Shown here: piece after piece, positions 1 through 11,500 of the stretch | Layout: the number at the start of each line of letters is the position of its first letter | How positions within the stretch are numbered: the first letter of the stretch is position 1 | Assembly (NCBI GenBank): GCA_029834535.1 | Contig: JAQMWT010000480.1 | Coordinates: forward strand, 1-64,000 | Length of the DNA: 64,000 nucleotides | Direction: 5' to 3' | Source: Chrysophaeum taylorii | Lineage: Eukaryota; Sar; Pelagophyceae; Pelagomonadales; Pelagomonadaceae | Translations under genes and position numbers: made by a program | Notes under the pieces: model-generated | Seen by the model: only the letters and a program-made list of their open reading frames with translations | Databases searched by the model: none | What the model was told of the DNA's origin: nothing

Positions 1-1236
1 TATTTAGTTGATAAAACGTCGGTCTGCGCACGCTTTCTTTTTTTCTTTCGCGAGGCTCTGGCAATCACCTCACCGAGCGGCTGTATGTGTTCGCCTTGAC
101 TGCATCCGGTGCCTGCAAGCAACAAAACGGAATAACACATGGTCAAAGCCTCGGCGGATTCCAACCCGCGGGTTTGGACGGAAAGGAGTACGGCGTTTAA
201 TTCCAATGCCTCACCTCGCGCGCTTCAAAGGAAGTCTGTCTTTAAGACCGTCGGAGCGCACGACGGCGAGGCGGGGCGCGGCGTCCTTCGTCCGCCTCAC
301 AACCTTCTCCCAAATCGATGAGTGCTATGCTTCCCTGGGTGCTTGCCCTGGGTTCAATTATTCACCCTACACATAAGTTTCGGAACGAAATGCACCTTCC
401 GCAGTCCCACCGAAATTGATTGCCGCGCTTGGCCTGGAGCTTGGAACGCTGTTCGCTACGGTTAAGAGTACGTGATCGCGCCGGTCCATCGCGTCGGGGA
501 CAACCGCACTCCAGAAACGCCGCACATCTTCTTGAGCCAGAAAGGCGAGCGACGCGGCGCAGCGCGTTGCCAACGCAGCAGAGACGTCGCTCGCATCGAA
601 TGTGTACTTGTGAGAGCTTCTGGCACGCCTCGAGGGCTGTCGTCGCAGAGGCGCGCGCGAAGCTGCACGTTCGAGAGCGCGGGCTCACCCTCGCCGACGC
701 GACGCAGCCTCCGCTCATCTCCGAGAGCCTCGTCGGCCAAGTACCCGCCTTAGAGAGCTTGAGGACGTCAGGCACGCCTTTGGTTGAGAAAAGGCTCCAG
801 TACCGGGGGGAGCCGTTTGGCCACGCGCGCGGTCCGGCAACGGCTCGCCCGTCGGTCCGCTGATGCATGACCGTGCCCGCTCAGCCGTGGCCACCACCAA
901 ACTCGCACGTTTGCACATGTCCTACATGGGTTTCTTGTTTTTTATTTTGTTGCACTACCTTTGTATGCCGGGCAACACCTTCGACCGGATAGCTCGGCTT
1001 TTGGTGTATCGTTCCTGCTTGTCTACGAGTCTGCTTCACTATATTGTTTCCGTTGCACATCCTGCTCTTTTTAACAGCCGCATCCTCCTTGGCATGCAAA
1101 CTCCAGCCAAAGCGAGCGCGCTATGGACAAGCTTTGCATATGTGTGTACACTGACCCCAAGGTCTGCAATCACAAATGTTAGGATGATTTAGGATCATTA
1201 GGATACAGGGGTTTCAACTATTTATATATTTTTATA
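1..1236. other. Gene-poor left edge, no recognisable gene
   Basis: Several overlapping open frames occur on both strands (for example about 362-868 on the minus strand), but none has a recognisable domain. Their length is what GC-rich sequence gives by chance. A minus-strand stretch around 367-573 has a protein-like composition and could be a decayed exon, but I cannot tie it to a family. From about 1150 the sequence becomes AT-rich and runs into the first Helitron-like unit. Confidence 0.3.
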
Positions 1237-2139
1237 GCCTAACTACTAATCGACAGATGTTTGTTTGTTTGTCTGTCTGTCTTTAAATGTCGACTGCTAA
1301 GAGGGGGGGGGGGGGGGTGGGTTGTCTGTCCCTCGATTTAGGGTAAGGATCGGGTAGGCGCGAGAGTAAGGATCAGGTGGCGCGAGAGCCAGACAGTGAT
1401 CCTCCAAGCCGTCTACGGCGACCTCGCAGACTATTTCCACGACCCGCGGCGGCTCTTTCAGCGCGCCATTCTCACGCCCCGTCGAAACGATGTGCGCGAG
1501 CTTAAAGTCTTCGCAACCTCGACCCGTCGCACGGCCACTGCAACGGTACCAGATACATGATCGATCGTGTCGTTGTCACCGAGGCTCCTCCAACCTGTAT
1601 CCCTCAAGGCCCGCCTACGCCAAACGATCAACAAGAGCCAGGACCAGACGCCCCGCGAGGTCCGCGTCCTTTTGCCCACAAGCCCGTCTTCTGTCCACGT
1701 CCAGCTCTACGTGGCTCTCTGTGATCGGCAACCCCGAGGATATACTCTTCTGGTCGACGACTCCACCCTCCCCACCCACGTGCTGCGCAATACCGTAAGC
1801 CCCCTCCGGCGTCTACACGCCACTTAGGTGAACTTACTGGGACCAGGTGAACTTACTGGGGTTGGAGGGATGTCGGGGCGGACTAGGTAGAATGTGACCA
1901 CCAGGTGAACTTGACTGAGACCAGTGAACTTACTGGGGTTTTTAGAGTAAAGGGCTTTTAGAGTAACTCAAAGGTTGGCGGCGCGTGCGGATCAAAGCAG
2001 CTTGGATTGGCGGGGGTGGACGACGAGCTCAAAGGAGAGTGGGGTGGCAGTGGGTGTGAGCACGATGGGTTTACGCCGAACTTACTAGGGTTGGAGATTG
2101 GGTGAATTAATAGGTTGTGAACTTACTGGCCTGCACTTG
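1237..2139 (+). mobile_element. Helitron-like unit A (degenerate, non-autonomous)
   Basis: The unit opens with CCTAACTACTAATCGACAG (first base changed from the T seen in other copies) and ends in CCTGCACTTG. It directly abuts the next unit, which begins TCTTAACTACT. About 1380-1827 encodes a fragment of the C-terminal part of a PIF1/Helitron helicase: an ILQAVYGDLA-like segment, then NKSQDQTP and QLYVAL, corresponding to late SF1B helicase motifs. The rest is a run of about 20-bp minisatellite copies of GGTGAACTTACTGGGACCA. A poly-G/GTTT tract follows the 5' end. No Rep (HUH nuclease) domain is present, so the unit cannot be autonomous. The helicase frame is shifted in places. Confidence 0.65.
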
Positions 2140-3450
2140 TCTTAACTACTACTCGACAGATGTTTTGTTTGTTTGTCTGTCTTTAAATGTCGACTGCGAA
2201 GAGGGGGGGTTGTGTGGGGAGCATAAGAGATGTGGTGGGTTTGTGGGTATGAGGATGATGTGCCTGACGGGCGAGATAAGTACGCGGAACCTAGTCGGGG
2301 CTCGCCGAGGCGTGGGGCAGGCGAAGAGAGGGGACAGGCCCCGCCCGTATCGTAACGCCATAGGCTGCCGCCGGGCGGGACGTATGTGCGACGAAGGGTG
2401 ACGTCCTGCTGGGATCGGGCGGCCTGGGCGGGGTTTGTTGTCTGTCCCTCGATTTAGGGTAAGGATCAGGTAGGCGCGAGAGTAAGGATCAGGTAGGCGC
2501 GAGAGGCAGACAGTGATCCTCCAAGCCGTCTATGGCGACCTCGCAGACTATTTCCACGAACCGCGGCGGCTCTTTCAGCCAGCGCGCCATTCTCACGCCC
2601 CGTCGAAACGATGTTGTCGATGCTGACAACGCGCGCATGACCGCGGCCTTTTTTTCCCGGAGACGAGGCGTCGGAGTTCTTTAGGCAGACTAGGTTGGGT
2701 CGGAAGACGACGCCTCGCTCTTTACAGTCGAGTTTTCGACTCCCTGACAACCAACGGCATGCTGGCTTTGAGCGCGAGCTTAGGTCTTCGCAATCTCGAC
2801 CCGTCGCACGGCCACTGCAACGGTACTAGATACATGATCGATCGTGTCGTGTCACCGAGGCTCCTCCAACCTGTATCCCTTAAGGCCCGCCGACGCCAAA
2901 CGATCACCAGAGCCAGGGCCAGACGCCCCGCGAGGTCGGCGTCCTCTCGCCCAAGCCCGTCTTCTGTCACGTCCAGCTCTACGTGGCTCTCTGTCGATCG
3001 GCAACCCCGGGGATATGCTCTTCTGGGTCGACAACTCCACCTACCCCACACGTGCTGCGCAATACCGATAAGCCCCCTCCCGGCGTCTACACGCGCACTA
3101 TAGGTTAACTGACTGGGACCAGGTGAACTTACTGGAACCCTGAACGGGGACGGGGAGAGGGAGAAGTGGGGGGAAGAGGAAAAGTCTTACTGGGGTTAGA
3201 GATTGAGGCTGAGGAAACAGGCGAAACGTAACTGAGACCTTAACCACTGGCCAAATTTGAACTTACTGGGGCTTTTAGAGTAAACTCAAAGCTTAGCGGC
3301 GTGTGCGGATCAAAGCCGCTTATTGGCGGGGGTGGCGGCGACGAGCTCGAAGGAAAGTGGATGTGAGCACGAGTGGGTTTACGCCGAATTTACTGGGGTT
3401 AGAGATTGGGACTAGGTGAACTTACTGGCGAACTTACTGGGCTGGACTTG
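2140..3450 (+). mobile_element. Helitron-like unit B, with extra 5' segment
   Basis: This unit lies head-to-tail with unit A. It begins TCTTAACTACTACTCGACAG and ends GGGCTGGACTTG, followed by single-copy TTGATATAT, so the 3' end and the adjacent host T are visible. It is longer than the other copies because about 300 bp lie between the GTTTGTCTGTC tract and the GTCCCTCGATTTAGGG box. Pieces of that segment recur near 29.46 and 30.08-30.24 kb and at 47.37 kb. The helicase fragment lies at about 2513-3103 and the GGTGAACTTACTGG minisatellite fills the 3' part. The coding part is broken by frame changes, so this is a fossil non-autonomous copy. Confidence 0.65.
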
Positions 3451-3508
3451 TTGATATATATTGATAACCCCACCCACCCCTTGTAGGATGATATCATTAG
3501 GGTAGGAC
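3451..3508. other. Single-copy spacer between opposed Helitron-like units
   Basis: A short AT-rich spacer separates the 3' end of unit B (plus strand) from the degenerate 3' end of unit C (minus strand). The two pairs of units therefore face each other tail-to-tail. Confidence 0.4.
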
Positions 3509-4562
3509 CAATGCAGCCAGTAAGTTCACCTACTCCCAATCTCTAACCCCAGCAAGTTCACCACCCCATTAAGTTCACTAGTCCCAATCTCTAACCCCAG
3601 TAAGTCGGCGTAAACCCAATCTCTATAGTTCGGCGTAACCCACACCCCTCACCCCACTCTCCTTTGAGCTCGTCGCTCTCACCCCCCCAATCTAAGCTGC
3701 TTTGATCCGCACACGCCGCTAAGCTTTGAGTTATTCTAAAAGCCCCAGTAAGTTTGCACTTGGTCTGAGTAAGTTCACCTGGTCACTAAGTTCACCTAGT
3801 CCCAATCTCTAACCCCGTAAGTTCACCTGTTCCAAGTAAGTTCACCTGGTCCCAGTAGTTCACCTACAGTGCGCGTGTAGACGCCGGGAGGGGGCTTATC
3901 GGTATTGCGCAGCACGTGTGGGGTAGGGTGGAGTCGTCGACCCAGAAGAGGATATCCTCGGGGTCCGATCGACAGAGAGCCACGTAGAGCTGGACGTGGC
4001 AGAGACGGGCTTGGGAAAGAGGACGCCGACCTCGCGGGGCGTCTGGCCCTGGCTCTTGTTGATCGTTTGGCGTAGGCCGGCCTTAAGGGATACAGGTTGG
4101 AGGAGCCTCGGTGACAACGACACGATCCATCATGTATCTGGTACCGTTGCAGTGGCCGTGCGACGGTCGAGGTTGCGAAGACATTAAGCTCGCGATCAAA
4201 GTCAGCATGCCGTTGGTTGTCAGGGAGTTGAAAACTCGACTGTAAAGAGCGAGGCGTCGTCTTCCGACCCAGCCTAGTCAGCCGAAAAGAACTCCGACGC
4301 CTCGTCTCCGGGGAAAAAAGGCCGCGGTCATGCGCGCGTTGTCAGCATCGACAACATCGTTTCGACGGGGCGTGAGAATGGCGCGCTGAAAGAGCCGCCG
4401 CGGGTCGTGGAAATAGTCTGCGAGGTCGCCGTAGACGGCTTGGAGGATCACTGTCTGGCTCTCGCGCCTACCTGATCCTTACTCTCGCGCCTACATGATC
4501 CTTACCCTAAATCGAGGGACAAACAGACAGACAGACAAACATCTGTCGATTAGTAGTTAGGA
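3509..4562 (-). mobile_element. Helitron-like unit C
   Basis: Minus-strand copy. Its 5' end (TCCTAACTACTAATCGACAG read on the minus strand) is at 4562 and a degenerate 3' end (CTGGCTGCATTG) is at 3509. The helicase fragment lies at about 3896-4450 with recognisable TINKSQGQT and VALS segments. The 3' third is the AGTAAGTTCACC minisatellite. A GACA tract follows the 5' terminus. Four bases separate it from unit D. Confidence 0.6.
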
Positions 4563-4566
4563 AACA

Positions 4567-5431
4567 CAAGTGCAGGCCAGTAAGTTCACCTAGTCCCAAT
4601 CTCTAACCCCAGTAAGTTCGACGTTAACCCCTGGCTCACATCCACACCCCCACTCTCCATTAACTCGCCTCGTCTCACCCCCGCTCAAGCTGCTTTGATC
4701 CGCACACGTCGCTCTTTTGCGTTTACCTAAAACCATAAGTCACTGCTCAAGTAAGTTCACCTGGTCACTAAGTTCACCTAGTCCAGCTATATGCGCGGTA
4801 ACGCCGGGAGGGCTTATCGTGTATTGCGCAGCCACGTGTGGGTTAGTGGTGTGTGGGTCGTCGACTAAGAGGATATCCTCGGGTGCCGATCGACAGAGCC
4901 ACGTAGAGCTGGACGTGGCAGAAGACGGGCTTGGGAAGAGGACGCCGACCGCGGGGCGTCTGGCCCTGGCTCTTGTTGATCGTTTGGCGTAGGTGGGCCT
5001 TAAGGATACAGGTTGGAGGCCTCGGTGACAACGACACGATCGATCATGTATCTGGTACCGTTGCAGTGGCCGTGCGACGGGTCGAGTTGCGAAGACTTTA
5101 AGCTCGCGATCAAAGTCAGCATGCCGTTGGTTGTCAGGGAGTTGAAAACTCGACTGTAAAGAGCGAGGCGTCGGCTTCCGACCCAACCTAGTCGGCCGAA
5201 AAGAACTCCGACGCCTCGTCTTCGGGAAAAAAAGGCCGCGGTCATGCGCGCGTTGTCAGCATCGACAACATCGTTTCGACGGGGCGTGAGAATGGCGCGC
5301 TGAAAGAGCCGCCGCGGGTCGTGGAAATAGCCTGCGAGGTCGCCGTAGACGGCTTGGAGGATCACTGTCTGGCTCTCGCGCCTACCTGATCCTTAATGTC
5401 GCGCCTATCTGATCCTTACCCTAAATCGAGG

Positions 5432-5483
<52 letters not shown>

Positions 5484-5529
5484 TCTGTCGATTAGTAGTT
5501 AGGAAACATCTGTCGATTAGTAGTTAGGA
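4567..5529 (-). mobile_element. Helitron-like unit D
   Basis: Minus-strand copy ending CCTGCACTTG at 4567 and starting TCCTAACTACT at 5529, where the flanking host base on the element's 5' side is A (A|TC insertion context). The first about 26 bp of the 5' end are duplicated (around 5481-5507 and 5504-5529). The helicase fragment reads ILQAVYGDLAGYF...AILTPRRNDV...NSLTTNGM...HGHCNGTRYMIDRV over about 5000-5365, closely matching Helitron/PIF1 helicases. Several frame shifts are present. A long GACA microsatellite sits at about 5433-5478. Confidence 0.65.
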
Positions 5530-5580
5530 TTCCTTACCTCACCGAATTCGGATATCATGATACCCTGGTACACTTTCTAC

Positions 5581-8500
5581 CTAGTCGCCACTGTTCTGGA
5601 GTGATGCCGTCAGGCCGGCAGCGAGCTCGAGCTCCTCGTCGGTCACGTCGTTGCTTCTCGCTCGTGAGGCGATGAAGTCTTTAGCCAGCACCCTGACGTT
5701 GCGTTTTAAGCGGGCGTAGGGGTGCGTGCGCCAGTACTCGTCCTCGTCCTCTTGGGCCTCTTCCATGCGAATCATGCTAATGAAGTCGGCCATCTCCATA
5801 CGCGCTACGGAGGCCCTGGTGCGTCCGACGAAGCCTCGGTACACACGCTCGATGGTGACCGCGGAGGCAGTCATGAGCGCATTCAAGGCCTCGAGCTCGG
5901 CGCGCTTGATCGCCCAGCGTCGCGCGGCCTTGCGCCCGAGGTGACCACGATAGACTGCCTGAAGCAAGCCACACGCCGCGAGCTCTTGCTTTTCTCGTCG
6001 GATTTTGGCGTGGAGTTTGCGCGCCGCCTCCTCTCTCTCTTTGGCGATGCGGTTGCGTTTGCGTTCCTCGCCAACCTTGGCGCGGCTGAGTGCGACATCG
6101 AGCTTGTCGAGTCGCTCACGAGCGCGCTGGTGCTCGCGACGCATGCGTTGGCGCTCTTTGGTCGGCTTGGCACGGAGAAGGTTTCCGTCGGCGTCGCCGA
6201 TCGCGTCGTGCGCGCCAGACCACGATTCTTTTTCGCGCCTGATAAGCGCCATTGCGCGAAAGAACATGAGCGTGATGCAAAATAAGCCAAACTTGAGGGT
6301 CCGCTCCGTGAAGTCCATATGCTTCTCGCGGTCGCTGTTTGCTTTGACGACTTTTTCGCCTGTCAACCGGAATTGCGCCTCAGCTTCTATACCCTCGGCC
6401 TTTGAACGCGGGCTGCCGACGAGCGCCGCATCAGGCACCGGGGCGCCTGCGGCCTCAGCCGCGGCGCGCGCGAGGTCTCGGTCCTCGGCATTGCTTTGCG
6501 CCAGGATCTGGTCGCCACCGGGGCGGATGAAACCGTCGCTCTTCAGGCTGGGGACGTAGCCAGCTACCGAGTAGCTCGACTCGTGCTCGCCAAAGTACCA
6601 GCCTTCGAACATCCAGGCAAGTGCATCATCAACGATGTCGTTGGCCACGAGCGTCGCGACGTGGCGGTTGTGTTCGCGCTCGAGCGCACGGCGCGCGTTG
6701 CTCGTCCACATAATGGTCGGGTAAGCGTGGAGCGCGCGGACCTCCATATACTCCTTGCGTGTGGCATACGCATCGTGGAGCTCCCGGTCGATCGTGTTCA
6801 GCTGCAGCCGCATACCGAGCTGTTTGTCCTCCCACGTGAGTTCGTGAATGAGGTCCTCGCGGCGGAAGTGCGGGTTGCCACCCCGCGAAGCGGAGAGCGG
6901 CACATACGATTCGAAAGTCTTGGTCTGCGGGTTCAAGCGCACGTAAACTAGCTCGTCCGAAATGACCTGCCGCCGCGCCTCTGCTGCCTTGACATCGACC
7001 ATCGACCGCCACTGGCAACGCGGCGCAAGGCAGGCCACGCATCCGCTCGGCCCGAGCACCGCGATCTCCCGCTCAAATTGCTTGGCCACTTCGTCCTTAC
7101 CTTGCTCGCGTAGGATCGCCTTGCGTGCTAAATAAACTTCTTTGCTGATGTTATTTTCGGGCTTCTTGCGCGCGGCGGCGTTCTCATCGCCGGAAGAGTC
7201 GACAGACGACCAGTCGTCTTCTTGTTCGAGCAGGTACCGTTGTGCTCGCTCACGTTCGTAGACTTGTTCGCGCAACAGGGCGTCAAGTTCGGCTTCGAGC
7301 TCAAGCCGAAGGATATGGGTTGGGAACCGTTGGCCGACACCACCATGCAGAATGTTTGACGTCATGGTCGCGTTCGAGTTGTGATTGGCCTTGTCGAGTT
7401 CTGCTTGTAGAACCCGACATCTCGCATCGAGATCGGTCTCCACGACAAATGGCTCGCCGACGCGATTCATGCAGAACCGATGCGGTTTGGCTGCCTCCTT
7501 GTTGCGACGGATATCCTCACACATGGTCGAATACGTCTCGTAATCGCCATTATACTTCTCCATCAGCCGCCGAGCCTTGCACTGGTCGACAGTCCACGTC
7601 GGATTTTGTTCGCGTGATGCCCAGACATCGAGGAGCTCGTCGCGCTTTAAGGTGCATACCCAACTGTCGCAAACGTCTCCCTTCCCCGATGCCTGCGCGG
7701 CGACCAAGGCCGTGCGCTGGGCCATAGTCACTTGGACGAGGCTACCAAACTTGCTCCCAATCTGCGAACTACGCCGAACTTGGTCTACATCTCCCTCGTC
7801 CTCCTCGAGCGGCTCGAGGTATTCGCGTTTCTGGTCGGCTGTGAGTACATTATGGTATGGCGTCACCGTTTCCGAACGGATTTTGAGTCCTCGCCAAAGC
7901 TCCGGATTCAGGATTTTATCGAGAGACACCCATTCGCGCTCCTCGCGCGTCCAACTGTTCGGGTGTTTGAACCGGGTTGCGGCTGCCAAATCCGCGTCCA
8001 CCACCATCCCCCGCCGCTTCGAATAGTCGATTAGTCGCCGCGGGTCATCGTGGAAGCGCCGCCGCAGTTTCCAAACAGTCGTCTCTGTCCCGCGCGTGAG
8101 TCGATTGAATGACAAGCTCTCGATGCGAAGCACCTCGCCTCGAGTCAAGTTCTTCAGGGCACGCACAGCGCGATTTAGTGACGTCGCCCTCTCGAAATCG
8201 TACTCCTTCGCTGCATCAGACTCTTGAAGCCACTCGTAGAGGTCGGGGTTCATCGTGCGGTCGAGCACGGTCCACTGCTGCTCGGGTAGATTAAGATTTG
8301 TCCACCCCTCGGCTTTGTAGCGGCGACGGACCTCCTGAGCCGGCGTCATCATCGCCGTGATGATGCCCTTGGCTGACGCAAGCTTCTGCCACTGGCCGCT
8401 GGCATTCTCAGCTTGGATGAACTCGAAGTTTGTGTTGAGGGCAATCGCGCAGTCGATGGCTGGCTCAATACCGTGAACGAGACGAGTGGCCGCCGGCAAG

Positions 8501-11500
8501 TGACGTTGGAGCCACTTGACATCGCGCTCGAGTCCCTCGACCTCGATGATGCGCGCAGAGCGCTCGTCTCTGAGCAGTTTGAGCCCGGCAAGGAGGTCGC
8601 GGCGTTCCTGACTGCGCGACGCCAAGAGCCGGCACCAGTGCGCGAACTCGACCTCAAGGCGCCGGACCTCGGTGTAGAGGCCTGCTCGCTGCTCGTCAGT
8701 GAGCTCCATGCGCTCGTCGTCAGCGACGAGCTCCTGATTGCACCGTTCGGTTTCCTGCTCACACCGCGAGGACTCGACTTGGGCCTCGTCGAGGAGTCCC
8801 TGGACTACCAGGAGCTTGCGCTCCGCGAGCCGCATCGACGTCCACATGTCCTCGATCGCCACCTTGCAGACGCGAAGCCTCTCTTGCGCCTTTTCGGCGC
8901 GCTGCCTTTCGGATCGCAGTTTTGCCTCAGCCACTTGTGCTGCTTGCGAATCGACTGTGATCGAATACTTGGTCTCCGACGCCGCGCCTAGGACCACATG
9001 ATACGGCCCTGGCGTAATCGGGACCTTGTCAGGTTTATGGACGATGACGATCCGTCCGAGCGCTGTCCCCGTGTTGAGCTGCTGCTTCTCGTACGGCGCA
9101 TAGCCCGTCGCGATCGTCATTGCGAAACCCGATGTCGACGTCTGCAGGCGAAATGCCGCGGCCGCGAGACGGCCCGGTCGATACCCACGAGCTGTAAACA
9201 CGCCTCGATACACAATCGTAATGGTCAGACTCAGCAAACGCCGATCGGTCTCTTCCGGAACTTCGAAACAATGAGTGCGGGAGCCTCGCATCTCAAGCGA
9301 CTGTCCTTCCTCTGACAGAAGTCGCGTTTCCTGTCCCTCGAATTCGAAGAGCACATCTCTCGCATTCGAGATCTGCGCAGGTTGGAGCTTGGTTAGGCCC
9401 TCGAGGTCCTGGAATATCGTGCCAAAAAACTTGTTGGTGTCCGCCATTATGTCCTCGTTCTTGTTCGTTGATGTCGTTTGGCTGCATATGAACGACGCCG
9501 GATGCACTTTTCCCAGATCGCAACCCTCGCCGAACTGCCGGAGCTGCGCGTTGCGCCCTGACGATGCAGGATGAACGACATCCCAGCCTCCGCAAGCCCA
9601 GGTCGGCATCGCGTCTCTCGCCTCAAAATCATCGATGTGTTGTTGTCGCTCCTGGTGTCGTCGATCCGCGGCATCCATGCTTTCGCCGAGATCGCGGATG
9701 GTCTCGCGATCTCGTTTGCCGCGCGGCGTAACGCGATCGTCTACGTAGTATTCAGCGAGGAGCGCGCACACCTCGTTTTTCTCGTCGGGAACCTCCAGGA
9801 CCGCCTCGAGGAGCGAGTCGCGGTCGTGTGGCCGGCCGTCGTTTTGCCGCGGAATCCAGGCGGGCTCGAAGCCGAGATCGAGGTCGCTGACACCAGCTTC
9901 GTAGGCTTGCCTTAGCGATTCGTACTTGTCGCCATCGTGTTCCATCGACGCTGACGTCGATGGTACCTCCAGCGTCTTCTGAGTCGCTTCGTAGAGCCAC
10001 GGGTTCAGGATTCGATCGATTGCCAAGTACTTGGCCTCGTCCTCAGAAAGCTCAGGCCTCGTCTTCGACCGAAGCCTCGCCAGGCGCCGCTCACGTAAAA
10101 CCACGTCCAACCAGCGTTGACTTGCAACCTGCTCAGCCACCAACTCGCGCTGCTTGTTCGTGTGATGAGGGCCGATGTCATTGGGATCATGTCTTGAATG
10201 TGCCCCGCCCGTTCGATCGACGAGATTGTGGTAGGCTTCGCCTTCCTCGTGTGTGTACTGGCAGAGTAGACGGTGCGCCTCAATCTCATCTTGGTTAAAA
10301 AGAAAGGGCAGCGCGAGCTGGACCTGGTGTGGCAACTGGATGATGCGCTCAACGTCGTCTGCCCGAAGGCGCGGTACGTAATCTGGATCAAATCTCATTT
10401 CCTCTGCCTCAGTCTCAGTCACATGCGCATACGCCGCGGGATTCACGACCACGTCGAGCGCGACCCATCGCTTTTCGTCGGTCGAGCGCGCCATGGCGTT
10501 CTTGTGTCGCACGCGCGCCGCCACGCAGTCGCCGGCCATGGAAGCCTCCATGCGGCGCTGGATTGCCGCCGTGGCCTCACTCTCCTTGAGCTCGGTTTCT
10601 GCCATCTCCTGCTCTTTTTCCAAGTTCCGGAGCTCTTCCTGGATACTGACCCTGGTCGCCTCGTCGTATGTCTGGCTCACCATCTCAAAAATCTCTTCCA
10701 CGGCGCTGGCCTCGGCATCCAATCGTGTTTGCTCTCGACTCGCCGCACGCCGCTGTTGTTCGAGTGTGTCGCGCTTCATTTCCTGTGAGCTTAGCTGTTT
10801 CTCGAGCTTTTGCTTCTCGGAGATGAGCGATGTGCGGAGGTCATGCGTCTCCATACGCTGCATATACCCTGTCCAGACTTCGCAATTGACGTGCTTGCCC
10901 GCGTAGTTGCGGAGCCGCACAAGTTCGCGCTTGACGACAGCGTGACGCTTGCGCACCACACTGATCGCCGTGTGTAGCTCACACTCAATCTGTGCCGCTT
11001 TATCCTTGAACATGCGCCGCGCGCCGCGCTCTTCGCGGAGTCGTCGCGCGAGTTGTTCGAGCCTGCACTTGAGCGCACGTGCCTCGGCATCACGCTTGGC
11101 GACCAACGTTTTGAGTGCCTGTGCCACTTGGTTCGCAAAGTCGAGCTTGCGCGAGCGGTGTTCCGCTAGATGTCGTAGGTGCGCCTGTTCATCGACCTTA
11201 GTGTCGCGCGCGACTCGAAGCTCGTCGAGCTCGCGCGCTTTTGGAGCGAGCGATCCCCGAAGACCCACGTTCGTTTCCAACAGCCGGATGGTGCGCTCGA
11301 GGCGGCGCGCCTCGTGGTCAGCACTCTCCAGCGACGATCGGAATTTCGCGACCGTCTGCTCGAGTAGCGCACACTGTTGCAGCGCTTGCACAAGCTGGCG
11401 CCGGCTTGACAGCAGCTTTTCCACGCTTAGCTTCGCCTTGGAGGCGAGCTCCATCACATTGTCCGCTGCATCCTGTTCGCGCACTCCAATATCGTTGAGG

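Noticed and set aside
1170-1236. Telomere-like TTAGGAT words
   Set aside because: Only a few irregular copies (TTAGGATGATTTAGGATCATTAGG); not a regular telomeric array.
1237-5529. LTR or virus-derived element
   Set aside because: No long terminal direct repeats, integrase, protease or capsid-like peptides were seen; the helicase motifs and ends fit a Helitron-like DNA element.
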